Shown: positions 7,482 through 15,123 of the stretch, piece by piece | Layout of the letters: each line of letters opens with the position of its first letter | How positions within the stretch are numbered: the stretch's first letter is position 1 | NCBI GenBank assembly: GCA_024277475.1 | Contig: JAJRVC010000735.1 | Location: 1 to 30,680 of the forward strand | Origin: Deltaproteobacteria bacterium | GTDB lineage: Bacteria > Desulfobacterota > Desulfobacteria > Desulfobacterales > JAFDCJ01 | DNA length: 30,680 nucleotides | Reading direction: 5' to 3' | Translations under genes and position numbers: made by a program | Notes under the pieces: generated by a model | Database searches by the model: none | What the model saw: the letters and a program-made list of their open reading frames with translations, nothing else | Told to the model about the DNA's origin: nothing

Positions 7482-9332
7482 GTGAGCAGTTACGGAAAGA
7501 TTATAGACATCGATCTTTCGTCGAATAAGATCGATCAAAAAAAAATATCGGAACAGACGATCCGGCAGAGTCTGGGCGGTTTTGGATACAACGTGGAGAC
7601 CCTGTATCGTCGAATCGATCCGGGCATCGACCCCTTTGATCCCAAAAATATTTTAATTATCAGCCGCGGTCTGTTGACCGGAACCGTGGCCCCATCTTCA
7701 GCGCGCATCCATATTAATGCCCTTTCACCCTTGTCCGGATTGATCGGCAGTTCCAACGTCGGCGGTTATTTTGGTTTCCGGATGTACTCACTGGATATTC
7801 ACAGCCTTGTTATTACCGGGCGTGCGGCAACACCGGTCTATTTGTATTTCGGGCTCGATGGTGTGAAAGTAAAAGATGCAAGAGATCTCTGGGGCCTCGA
7901 CACCCGTGATACGGAAGAACGCCTTAAAAAAGACATCAGCGCTGAAAACGTCGATTTGTTGACCATCGGACCCGCAGGTGAAAAGGGGGTTCTGTTTGCC
8001 TGCATTATGGCCGGTTGGGATCATTCGGCAGGCCGAACGGGGTTGGGTGCGCTTATGGGGGCCAAAAACCTGAAAGCCATTGTGTTGCAGGCCGAACCCA
8101 AAAAAGAAAAAATGACATCAAGGCAAGCCGAGGTGATCGGACAATATGTTGCCCAAATGAAAAATAGTGTGTCACGCTATCGGGATTTTTCCACTTATGG
8201 ATCTTCCGGTGATATTATAGAAACCAACCAGATGGGAATGCTGGGAACCAGGAATTATCAGGAATATCAGATCGACAACGTTGAGCATATTGACGGACGG
8301 CAGTTGAACCAATTCGTCAAAAAGAAAAGCAAGTGTCATCGCTGCCCCATCCATTGCAAGGCTGAAATCGAATTGAAAGGGGGTCGCTATAAAGGGTTTA
8401 AGGGCGGGCGGCCCGAATATGAAACCATTATCGACCTGGGTGCTTTGTGCGGTCTCACCGATCCGGAAGCCCTGATATACCTGAGCAATCTGTGCAACAT
8501 CCTTGGAATGGATACTATTTCCACCGGCAGTGTGATCGCCTTTGCCATGGAACTCTTCCAGCGGGATATTCTGACGACGGAAGATACCGGCGGCATCGAC
8601 CTTAAATGGGGTGATGCCCAGGCCATGGAGGAAGTGATCAAGCAAATTGCAAAAAGGGAAGGATTGGGTGAAGTCCTGGCCAAAGGTGTAAAGCGGGCTT
8701 CTGGGATTATTGGCCGGGGTGCCGAAAAATATGCCTACCATGTCAAGGGGGTGGAGATTTACGGGGGCGATCCCAGGGGAATGATGGGAATCGCTCTCGC
8801 ATATGCCGTATCCATGCGGGGCGGCGATTTTACCAGCGTGTATCCGGTGCCGGAATTCAGATATACTGCAGAACAGGCCGAGCAGGAGTTTGGCACCCGC
8901 GATGTCGTTGATTTCACGGCTACCAGCGGTAAGGGGGCGATGGTTAAGAAGTGCATGATGGTCAGTTCGGTTATTGATTCTCTGGGAATCTGTAAAGTCC
9001 CTGCGCTTTCTATTATCGGCAACTACAGTCTGGATATGGAAGCCAAACTGATTCACGCCATAACGGGTTTGGATATCTCCCCTACATCCTTATTCTCTAT
9101 TGGCGAGCGTTTGTTGCATATGGAAAAGATTTTTAACATCCGCCGGGGCAGCAGCCTTGGACACGATAACCTTCCGGAATTATTTCTTAAATACCCCATA
9201 ACCAAGGGGCCGATTCGTGGAAGAAAGGTTAACCTGAAGCCGATGGTTCAGGAGTTTTATCAATGTATGGGTTGGGATGAAAGCGGGAGACCGACGGCGA
9301 AGATCCTGCAAAAATTTAACTTGAAAATTTAA
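7482..9332 (+). CDS. Aldehyde:ferredoxin oxidoreductase family protein (tungsten cofactor)
   Basis: A 617-residue AOR-family enzyme; relatives oxidise aldehydes to acids with a tungsten bis-pterin and one [4Fe-4S] cluster, passing electrons to ferredoxin. The N-terminal domain has SSYGKIIDIDLSSNK and GLLTGTVAPSSAR...SPLSGLIGSSNVGG. The cluster cysteines are CHRCPIHC (Cys285, 288, 292) and DSLGIC (Cys504). Pterin-binding pieces such as RTGLGALMGAKNLKAIV, KGGRPEYETI and AVSMRGGDF are present. The GTG at 7482 is chosen because GAGG stands six bases upstream and the protein then begins at the normal AOR position; an upstream ATG at 7374 would add 36 unrelated residues overlapping the mttB end. 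The gap to mttB is 82 bases, suggesting co-expression. The aldehyde is unknown. Confidence 0.92.
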   Translation: MSSYGKIIDIDLSSNKIDQKKISEQTIRQSLGGFGYNVETLYRRIDPGIDPFDPKNILIISRGLLTGTVAPSSARIHINALSPLSGLIGSSNVGGYFGFRMYSLDIHSLVITGRAATPVYLYFGLDGVKVKDARDLWGLDTRDTEERLKKDISAENVDLLTIGPAGEKGVLFACIMAGWDHSAGRTGLGALMGAKNLKAIVLQAEPKKEKMTSRQAEVIGQYVAQMKNSVSRYRDFSTYGSSGDIIETNQMGMLGTRNYQEYQIDNVEHIDGRQLNQFVKKKSKCHRCPIHCKAEIELKGGRYKGFKGGRPEYETIIDLGALCGLTDPEALIYLSNLCNILGMDTISTGSVIAFAMELFQRDILTTEDTGGIDLKWGDAQAMEEVIKQIAKREGLGEVLAKGVKRASGIIGRGAEKYAYHVKGVEIYGGDPRGMMGIALAYAVSMRGGDFTSVYPVPEFRYTAEQAEQEFGTRDVVDFTATSGKGAMVKKCMMVSSVIDSLGICKVPALSIIGNYSLDMEAKLIHAITGLDISPTSLFSIGERLLHMEKIFNIRRGSSLGHDNLPELFLKYPITKGPIRGRKVNLKPMVQEFYQCMGWDESGRPTAKILQKFNLKI

Positions 9333-9479
9333 GCTCAGGCCAAATCGGCAGCAAGGGTGAACCGGCTCGTCTTGGGGGGCAAGCTGGATCCGGCGGATGT
9401 CTTTTTGGGCATACCCGCGTTTCACCTTCGACAATACCGTGAATCCCCCCGGCTGCTGATTACAATTTTTTCCATAATT

Positions 9480-10367
9480 TTATGCGCGAGCTCCTGATTC
9501 GGCGATGATTTTGCGGATTGCGCTCACAAAGCTCTGGTCTGATCCGCAGCAACCCCCGATAAAATTGGCACCGGCCTCAATCAGGTCCGGCACAAATTTC
9601 ACGAATTCATCAGCAGTGGTATAAAATATCGTTTCTTCGTCAATGATTTTCGGTAATCCGGCATTGGGCTTAATCCAGATCGGCAGGTCGGTGACCTCAC
9701 GCATACGTCTGCAAATCGGGATGTAACCTTCAATTCCCTGACCGCAGTTTGCCCCTACGCCATCAACACCGATTTTGGTAAACTCGTCCACTGCTGCTTC
9801 CGGGGTCACTCCCATCAGGGTGGTATCTTTGTCGACACCGGAATCAAAAACCATACTGGTAATCACCGGCAGCCCGGTCTGTTTGGCCGCCAATGCGGCA
9901 ATTTTAGCCTCGGTAATGTCGATCATGGTTTCAACGATGATGCCGTCGGCACCGGCCTTAGCCTGGGCATCAGCCTGTTCTTCAAACGCATTTCGCAGTT
10001 CTTCTTCGGTCGTCTCTTTGGTTAGAAGCATTTTACCTGTGGGACCAATGGATGCAAATACAGAGGCTCGATTCCCGGCGGCTTTTTTCGAAATCTCGAT
10101 ACCGGCGGTATTGATTGCGACAGCCTTATCACCCAGGTTGAACCGCCCCAATGATAAGCGGCTGGCGCCGAATGTGTTGGTTAGAATGATCTGACTTCCG
10201 GCCTCGACATACTGCCCGGCAACTTCTTCGACCCGTTCCGGATGGCTAAGATTCCATGAATCCGGACACTCACCGCGTTTCAAACCGCGATTTTGAAGCT
10301 GGGTACCCCAGGAACCGTCGGTTATGATCGGGCCTTCCTTTATCAGTTTTTCGATTAGAGGATGCAT
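9480..10367 (-). CDS. Homocysteine S-methyltransferase family protein
   Basis: A 295-residue zinc-dependent methyltransferase. It has the pfam02574 order: IITDGSWGTQL (14-24), TNTFGASRLSL, the first zinc Cys in GANCGQG (Cys208) and the Cys pair in GGCCGS (Cys273/274). The domain binds homocysteine or another thiol through zinc and accepts a methyl group from betaine, S-methylmethionine, or a corrinoid. This protein consists of that domain only: no cobalamin or folate domain follows, unlike MetH. The ATG has AAGGAG about eight bases upstream. It is convergent with the AOR gene (148-base gap). The MttB neighbour suggests a role in methyl-group use, but a simple BHMT-like methionine synthase is equally possible. 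Confidence 0.88.
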   Translation of the reverse strand: MHPLIEKLIKEGPIITDGSWGTQLQNRGLKRGECPDSWNLSHPERVEEVAGQYVEAGSQIILTNTFGASRLSLGRFNLGDKAVAINTAGIEISKKAAGNRASVFASIGPTGKMLLTKETTEEELRNAFEEQADAQAKAGADGIIVETMIDITEAKIAALAAKQTGLPVITSMVFDSGVDKDTTLMGVTPEAAVDEFTKIGVDGVGANCGQGIEGYIPICRRMREVTDLPIWIKPNAGLPKIIDEETIFYTTADEFVKFVPDLIEAGANFIGGCCGSDQSFVSAIRKIIAESGARA

Positions 10368-10475
10368 CGCTATACTCCTTATAGGGGTTATGGGTTATGG
10401 GGTTCCGTTCCGGAGTTCTGGGTTTAAGTGACGGCGGACAGCCGTTCGAAATTAACTTAATCAACTCACTCAACC

Positions 10476-10589
10476 TTGACAAACTCGTAAAAAGTCAAAA
10501 TTCTCGAATTTTGATCTAGTAACCTATTGAAATTATTAAGTATAAAATTCTATTTTTGTGGTTTTTGTGCCTTTTTGCGGCTACATCAA
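10476..10589 (+). repeat. 114-bp interspersed repeat, copy 2
   Basis: This segment starts TTGACAAACTCGTAAAAAG, contains GAAATTATTAAGTATAAAATT and ends GCCTTTTTGCGGCTACATCAA. It aligns base for base, without gaps, with copies 1 and 3. Its left end has a TTGAC...GTCAA stem. It lies between the divergent homocysteine methyltransferase and SAM methyltransferase genes and encodes nothing recognisable. Confidence 0.87.
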
Positions 10590-10608
10590 CCTTTCACTTT
10601 TGTCCTTA

Positions 10609-10646
10609 ACCCTGGGCTCTGAACGCTGAACCCTGAACTCTGAACC
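10609..10646. repeat. CTGAACC/CTGAACG short tandem repeat
   Basis: Four imperfect CTGAACN units (CTGAACG, CTGAACC, CTGAACT, CTGAACC) follow repeat copy 2 by about 20 bases. The same motif follows copy 1 by about 90 bases, so the two repeat types travel close together here. Confidence 0.65.
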
Positions 10647-10780
10647 GGTGAAGGCTACATAACTTTTATTGATTCAAAATTCAATATATCAATGAACCGG
10701 AGTCTATTAATTCGGAAAGGAATTCACGGCCGGTCGTTTTCTGCTTGATAAATTAAGATTTATTCCTTAAATTATCAAAC

Positions 10781-11581
10781 ATGGGCCATGTGTTTGATTT
10801 TAGTGAAGCCGTTAATTACGAGCAGTGGTTTAACAAACCGCAAAATAGGCTCGCTTTTGAGCTGGAAACGCAATTGATGCGCGATTTACTCCAGCCCATG
10901 CGTGGCGAATCCGTGCTCGATATCGGCTGCGGTACGGGGGCATGTCTGGCGGCCTTTCTTGAAATGGGTCTGGAGGTCACCGGTTTGGATCCGTCAACCT
11001 ATATGCTGGACATGGCATTGGAAAAGATCGGCCACCGCGCAGACCTTTATCGGGGGTATGCCGAAGATCTTCCCTTTGATGACAATTCATTTAATTATGC
11101 CTGCCTTTTTACCACCCTGGAATTTGTTGACAACCCTAAAAAAGCGCTGCAGGAGGCCTTCCGGGTCACCAAAGATCGTGTCTTCATCGGAGTATTGAAC
11201 CGGTACGCTCTCAAAGGAATTCAGCGGCGAGTCAAAGGTATTTTTTCACCGACCATTTTTAACCATGCCCAGTTTTTCAGCGTTTGGGAGCTGAAACAAA
11301 TGATTCGACGTATTATGGGCCAGGCGCCGATATCCTGGCGAACCGTTTGCCAATTACCCACAAATTCGGGAAAATTCGTTCACAATCTGGAGCAATCAAA
11401 ATTTATTCAACGATGTCCATTCGGTGCCTTTGCCGGGATGGTGGTTATTCTGGTCCCTCGACTTAGAACCCGGCCGTTGACCGTGCGCTATCAGGCCAAA
11501 AATCCCACGGGGGCAGCGACGGGCTTGTTAACTGAACGACGAACGGTGAAGGATGAATGGCAAATGATGAATGACGAATGA
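10781..11581 (+). CDS. Class I SAM-dependent methyltransferase (Methyltransf_11 type)
   Basis: A 266-residue protein with a Rossmann-like SAM domain: motif I VLDIGCGTGACLAAFLEMG (about residues 45-63), the acidic residue after strand 2 in VTGLDPSTYMLDMA, and motif IV region DLPFDDNSFNYACLFTTLEF. Methyltransf_11 enzymes act on many small molecules and lipids; the substrate cannot be read from sequence. No clear Shine-Dalgarno precedes ATG 10781. The last residues (about 252 onward) are encoded by a GATGAATG-type short repeat (11549-11587), so the native C-terminus has probably been replaced or extended by repeat DNA. It stands alone between repeat-rich gaps. Confidence 0.82.
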   Translation: MGHVFDFSEAVNYEQWFNKPQNRLAFELETQLMRDLLQPMRGESVLDIGCGTGACLAAFLEMGLEVTGLDPSTYMLDMALEKIGHRADLYRGYAEDLPFDDNSFNYACLFTTLEFVDNPKKALQEAFRVTKDRVFIGVLNRYALKGIQRRVKGIFSPTIFNHAQFFSVWELKQMIRRIMGQAPISWRTVCQLPTNSGKFVHNLEQSKFIQRCPFGAFAGMVVILVPRLRTRPLTVRYQAKNPTGAATGLLTERRTVKDEWQMMNDE

Positions 11582-11730
11582 TGAATGGTGGAATCGCTTC
11601 GCTCTGTTTTTTTATATAAAAAATGAAAGATCAGACGCCTTTTTTTGTTTTTGCTGTACATCTGAAGATCTGGTGTTGGTTCTAATTTCGGGCATTAGGT
11701 ACTTGGCCTAATTATACACATTTACCCTTC

Positions 11731-11794
11731 CTCTCGCAGAGCCCGCAGAGATCCCGGAGTTTTTTGTGATATTTCTCTGGGTACTCTGCGAGAG
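11731..11794. repeat. Inverted repeat with 11-bp perfect arms
   Basis: CTCTCGCAGAG (11731-11741) and CTCTGCGAGAG (11784-11794) are perfect reverse complements separated by 42 bases. The element ends just before an in-frame ATG at 11800 and so argues that this ATG is not the natural start of the following gene. There is no T tract, so it is not an obvious intrinsic terminator. Confidence 0.65.
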
Positions 11795-11859
11795 ATTAAA
11801 TGGCCCAAATTAAGGCCATGCCCGAAGATCTCATACATTCCCGGATACGGAGTATCAAC

Positions 11860-12873
11860 ATGGAAGCCTGCCTTTATGAACGGCTTGAGGAAAACAAAGT
11901 TAAATGCAACCTTTGCAGCCATCGCTGTGTCATCAAAGACGGCCGCCGCGGGATATGCGGTGTGCGCGAAAACAAGAGCGGCATTTTGAAGACCCTGGTT
12001 TATGGTAAGCTCATAGCCCGGCACATTGATCCCATTGAAAAAAAACCTCTGTTTCATTTCCTTCCCGGGACCCTTTCGTATTCCATTGCCACCGTTGGCT
12101 GTAACTTTCACTGCCGCTTTTGCCAGAACGCCGATATCGCCCAGATGCCCGCCGATCGCAAGGGAACTATCATCGGGGACCACGCTACACCCCGGGAGGT
12201 GGTGGATGCAGCCCAACGAGGCGAATGCAGCAGCATTGCTTATACCTACACCGAACCCACGGTGTTTTTTGAATTTGCCTGTGAGACTGCCAAATTTGCT
12301 CATGATAAAGGAATACGCAACGTATTTGTCACGAACGGGTACATGACCACTGAAGCGCTGAAGATGATCAATCCTTATCTTGATGCCGTCAACGTGGACC
12401 TGAAGGCATTTACCGATAAATATTACAAAGAGCTTTGCGGTGCCGATCTCAAGCACGTGCAGGCAACCTTAAAATTGATGAAATCCCTCGGTATTTTTGT
12501 CGAAGTGACCACCCTGATCGTTCCGGGTTTAAATGATGACCCCTCTGAGCTGAATGATTTGGCTGCATTTATCGTCCGGGATCTGGGACCGGAAACTCCC
12601 TGGCACATCAGCCGCTTCCATCCTACATACAAACTGACCGATCGTCCCTCGACACCGGTTGATACCCTCACGATGGCCCGGAAAATCGGTTTAAGGGCCG
12701 GCTTGAAATATGTATACACCGGCAATGTTCCGGGCAACGTCGCTGAAAATACCTTTTGTTACAACTGCGGCGAAACAGTGATCGAACGTTGGGGCTTCCA
12801 GGTAGGAAATCTGCAGCTCAAAAACGGCAAATGCACCCAATGCGGTGCTGAAATTGATGGGGTGTGGGAATAG
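11860..12873 (+). CDS. AmmeMemoRadiSam system-type radical SAM enzyme
   Basis: A 338-residue radical SAM protein related to pyruvate formate-lyase activases. The radical SAM cluster is CNFHCRFC (Cys81, 85, 88). An N-terminal Cys set (CNLCSHRC at 16-23 and GICG Cys33) and a C-terminal pair of CxxC motifs (CYNCG, CTQCG) are typical of the AmmeMemoRadiSam group. TLIVPGLNDDPSEL and HISRFHPTYKLTDRP also fit. The reaction is unknown. The usual partners, AMMECR1 and Memo proteins, may be fused or adjacent in other genomes but are absent here. ATG 11860 is chosen: GGAG lies seven bases upstream and MEACLYERLEENKVKC matches the family N-terminus. The ATG at 11800 would add 20 residues from repeat-bordered DNA. 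Confidence 0.88.
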   Translation: MEACLYERLEENKVKCNLCSHRCVIKDGRRGICGVRENKSGILKTLVYGKLIARHIDPIEKKPLFHFLPGTLSYSIATVGCNFHCRFCQNADIAQMPADRKGTIIGDHATPREVVDAAQRGECSSIAYTYTEPTVFFEFACETAKFAHDKGIRNVFVTNGYMTTEALKMINPYLDAVNVDLKAFTDKYYKELCGADLKHVQATLKLMKSLGIFVEVTTLIVPGLNDDPSELNDLAAFIVRDLGPETPWHISRFHPTYKLTDRPSTPVDTLTMARKIGLRAGLKYVYTGNVPGNVAENTFCYNCGETVIERWGFQVGNLQLKNGKCTQCGAEIDGVWE

Positions 12874-12912
12874 GAGTGTTTTACCTTGGGCTTATGTGTG
12901 GGGCGATGAAAA

Positions 12913-13026
12913 TTGATATAGCCGCAAAAAGGCACAAAAAGCACAAAAATAAAATTTCACACTTAATAATTTTAATAGGTTATGAGGTCGAAATTCGAGA
13001 ATTTTGACTTTTTACGAGATTGTCAA
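12913..13026 (-). repeat. 114-bp interspersed repeat, copy 3 (inverted)
   Basis: Read on the minus strand this begins TTGACAATCTCGTAAAAAG and ends GCCTTTTTGCGGCTATATCAA, aligning without gaps to copies 1 and 2; by hand I count about 13 differences from copy 1. It fills most of the gap between the radical SAM gene and the convergent MFS gene. Confidence 0.87.
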
Positions 13027-13070
13027 AATTAATCTGTCTACATTTTTGTAATAAATGGTGTTTCATATGT

Positions 13071-14225
13071 TCACGTATCAATTTTTGCGGGTATTCTGAT
13101 CATTTGCACCGCAATCAAAGAAACCACGCTCATCATTGCACCGCCTATAAAGGGAATGCGGTAATCAATCATCCACAACAAACCGCCGAGGGCGGGCAAA
13201 AAAACGGCGGCAATGTGATTAATGGTAAAGCCGACGGCCATACTCGGCGCAATATCCCTGGGATCTCCAACCTTCTGGAAATAGGTACGGATGGCAATGG
13301 AAAAGTTAAAAAAAATGTGATCCAGGATATAGAGAAAAGCGACAACCAGTTTGGATCCGGTTACGGCATAAGCCACGAAAATAAAAATCAGGCTTAAATA
13401 TTCCAGCGATAGTATCTTTCTTTCGCCAAAGCGGATAATCCCTTTTCCAATCAAAGGGCTCAGATAATAATTAATAATGTTATTGGCGACAAAGAGAATC
13501 GTAACCTCCTGGACGGAATATTTAAATCTTTGGACCATTAACAGCACGGCAAATGCCATGAAAATCTGGCGTCGTGCCCCGGCCATAAACGTTAGAAAGT
13601 AAAAGAGGCCGTATTTTTTCCGTAAAATCATTTTTTTTCGCTGCGGTATGATCGTTCTATCCGAGGGATCCTGCATCAATCCCCAGCCCGCCGCTGCGAT
13701 GATAAGGCCTCCGAACAACAAATAAATTTTGGCAAAGTCTAATAAATACACTAAAAAATAAATTAAAATGCCAACGGCGACGTTGGCTGCCGCAGCATAG
13801 CTGCGCTGTTTGCCGAATACCCAGGGAGATGTTACCTCATCGAAATATTGAAGCGTTAAGGACATGTTGGTGGTTTCGTAATAATGAAAACCGAAACTCA
13901 TGATCAGGGTCGTCCATATGAGCCCACTATAAGAAGGAAAGAATCCGGTCATTGCCACACCGAGACCAAGAAAAAGAATCGAAAGGGCGGACAGACGATA
14001 TTCCTTGATAAGCATAATCACAAAAACGGCCAGTAAAGCCAAAAATCCAGGAATTTCTCTGATGGATTGAATCATTCCGACGTGGTGACCGTTCAGTCCG
14101 GCGACCTCCACGGCAAAATTGTTAAACAGGGTATGCCAGGCCTGCAGTCCCATGGTGGAGCTGATCGTTAAAACAATCAGATATCGATACATGGGGTTCT
14201 TTTTTATATTTGTTATAGACGCCAT
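13071..14225 (-). CDS. MFS transporter, substrate unknown
   Basis: A 384-residue inner-membrane protein with about 11-12 hydrophobic helices arranged as two halves around a charged loop near residues 195-215 (DPSDRTIIPQRKKMILRKK). Recognisable helices include IPGFLALLAVFVIMLI, ALSILFLGLGVAMTGFFPSY and HIAAVFLPALGGLLWMI. The layout and the mid-protein cytoplasmic loop fit a major facilitator secondary transporter or an export pump. No substrate motif is seen. The ATG lacks a clear Shine-Dalgarno. A long upstream region with palindromes (see 14345-14450) may regulate it. It is convergent with the radical SAM gene, and nothing ties it functionally to that neighbour. Confidence 0.8.
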   Translation of the reverse strand: MASITNIKKNPMYRYLIVLTISSTMGLQAWHTLFNNFAVEVAGLNGHHVGMIQSIREIPGFLALLAVFVIMLIKEYRLSALSILFLGLGVAMTGFFPSYSGLIWTTLIMSFGFHYYETTNMSLTLQYFDEVTSPWVFGKQRSYAAAANVAVGILIYFLVYLLDFAKIYLLFGGLIIAAAGWGLMQDPSDRTIIPQRKKMILRKKYGLFYFLTFMAGARRQIFMAFAVLLMVQRFKYSVQEVTILFVANNIINYYLSPLIGKGIIRFGERKILSLEYLSLIFIFVAYAVTGSKLVVAFLYILDHIFFNFSIAIRTYFQKVGDPRDIAPSMAVGFTINHIAAVFLPALGGLLWMIDYRIPFIGGAMMSVVSLIAVQMIRIPAKIDT

Positions 14226-14344
14226 TTTTTTAGTCTGTTCTCGAATTTCATGGTAACATCCAAATGGGGTTCAAAAACATAAACCTTAATTTTTACTAAA
14301 AAATCAGATTGTTATGTAATGATTCAGACAGAAGCCTATTCAGG

Positions 14345-14450
14345 GTTCAAAATTTTGAACTTTCCCCCATATTTAAAAATTATTTAAAAACAAGGGGTTA
14401 TAAGACTTCATCCCAAAAGGTTAAATATTATGAACCCCATTGATGGTTCA
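14345..14450. promoter_or_regulatory. Palindromic GTTCAAAATTTTGAAC and TGAACC-N8-GGTTCA (candidate operators)
   Basis: A perfect 16-bp palindrome, GTTCAAAATTTTGAAC, lies at 14345-14360, about 120 bases upstream of the MFS start. A second inverted repeat, TGAACC-N8-GGTTCA, lies at 14431-14450. A third half-site, GGGGTTCAAAA, stands near 14263. All share GGTTCA/TGAACC, so one dimeric regulator could bind them. The same word occurs in the genome's GAACC filler repeats, which weakens the case. Confidence 0.35.
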
Positions 14451-14527
14451 GCCTCTCTGAAATCGGATTTGACGGTGACATTAATTTTTAAGCCAAAACC
14501 ATATCCTGCTGAAATAAAATAGAATAT

Positions 14528-14678
14528 TATAATAAAGTCATATTTATTTCTTATTGTGTTATTTTGGCAAGCGTTTTGCATGCTGAATATGTCAGCCTAA
14601 ATAAAAAACCTAATAATTTCTTCATCTGTTCTCCTCCTTAACGGCTACCCGGCAAATTCCGGTTGGCCGTTTTTTTTT
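14528..14678 (+). ncRNA. Possible small RNA with anti-Shine-Dalgarno motif and its own terminator
   Basis: A TATAAT box at 14528-14533 is followed by about 110 bases with two small hairpins (including GCTGA/TCAGC around 14583-14597), an unpaired CTCCTCCTTAA near 14631-14641 and then an intrinsic terminator. No plus-strand gene exists upstream for that terminator to serve. A short RNA carrying a CUCCUCCUU stretch next to a terminator is typical of regulatory RNAs that pair with ribosome-binding sites. The -35 region is poor. The alternative reading is on the minus strand: a 24-codon ORF (14625-14551, MKKLLGFLFRLTYSACKTLA...) with a perfect AAGGAGGAG site. Both readings cannot be the main function. 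Confidence 0.3.
14641..14678 (+). terminator. Intrinsic terminator (hairpin plus T9)
   Basis: ACGGC at 14641-14645 pairs with GCCGT at 14666-14670, and CCGG inside pairs with CCGG across a CAAATT loop; nine T residues (14670-14678) follow. A sister hairpin AACCGG-N9-CCGGTT lies at about 14715-14735 but has no T tract. Confidence 0.6.
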
Positions 14679-14861
14679 GCTTGCAAAACCGTTTGTTTCA
14701 GGCGTAATCATTATCTGAACAAACCGGCAATGTTTTCCGGTTGCGTAAGTTGGGTTAATATGACATGTGGAGTTTCGCCGCACAACCTTATTAATTCAAT
14801 CATTTGAATATAGCGAAATAATTGGACACTTCATGTTTCAAAAGAAAAGAAAGGACAATTA

Positions 14862-15010
14862 GGACACGGATGAACACGGATTAAAAAAAGTTTGTTTCGC
14901 CTTCGGCAATATAAGGGCACATAGCAAGTAGGAGCCTTTGTATAGCCGGCAGGGATTCCGCCGCCAGGCGGTTTGTACTAATCTGTGACCATCTGTGAAA
15001 ATCCGTGTCC
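14862..15010. repeat. Inverted-repeat element of the GGACACGGAT type
   Basis: The left arm contains GGACACGGATGAACACGGATT (split as GGACACGGAT and GAACACGGATT, 14862-14882). The right arm (14980-15010) is its imperfect reverse complement and ends AAAATCCGTGTCC. About 97 bases with no ORF lie between. It resembles non-coding filler repeats common in environmental proteobacterial genomes, possibly a MITE-like remnant. It lies about 110 bases upstream of the amidohydrolase gene. Confidence 0.6.
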
Positions 15011-15123
15011 CATATGTTTTAGGCAGTTGTAACATTTTGAAATTATAACTATAATTTGCCTAATCAACCAGGTCTGAACTATGATCCTGAATATTAACGG
15101 GCGAAATTCCGGGGGCCAATTTG

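Noticed and set aside
8172..9056. Minus-strand ORF of 294 codons opposite the AOR gene
   Set aside because: Antisense to an intact AOR with all cluster cysteines; His/Gly-rich shadow sequence.
9180..9434. 84-codon minus-strand ORF across the AOR end
   Set aside because: Mostly antisense to AOR; the remaining part has no motif.
11722..12456. Minus-strand ORF of 244 codons opposite the radical SAM gene
   Set aside because: Antisense shadow; the plus strand carries the CxxxCxxC motif.
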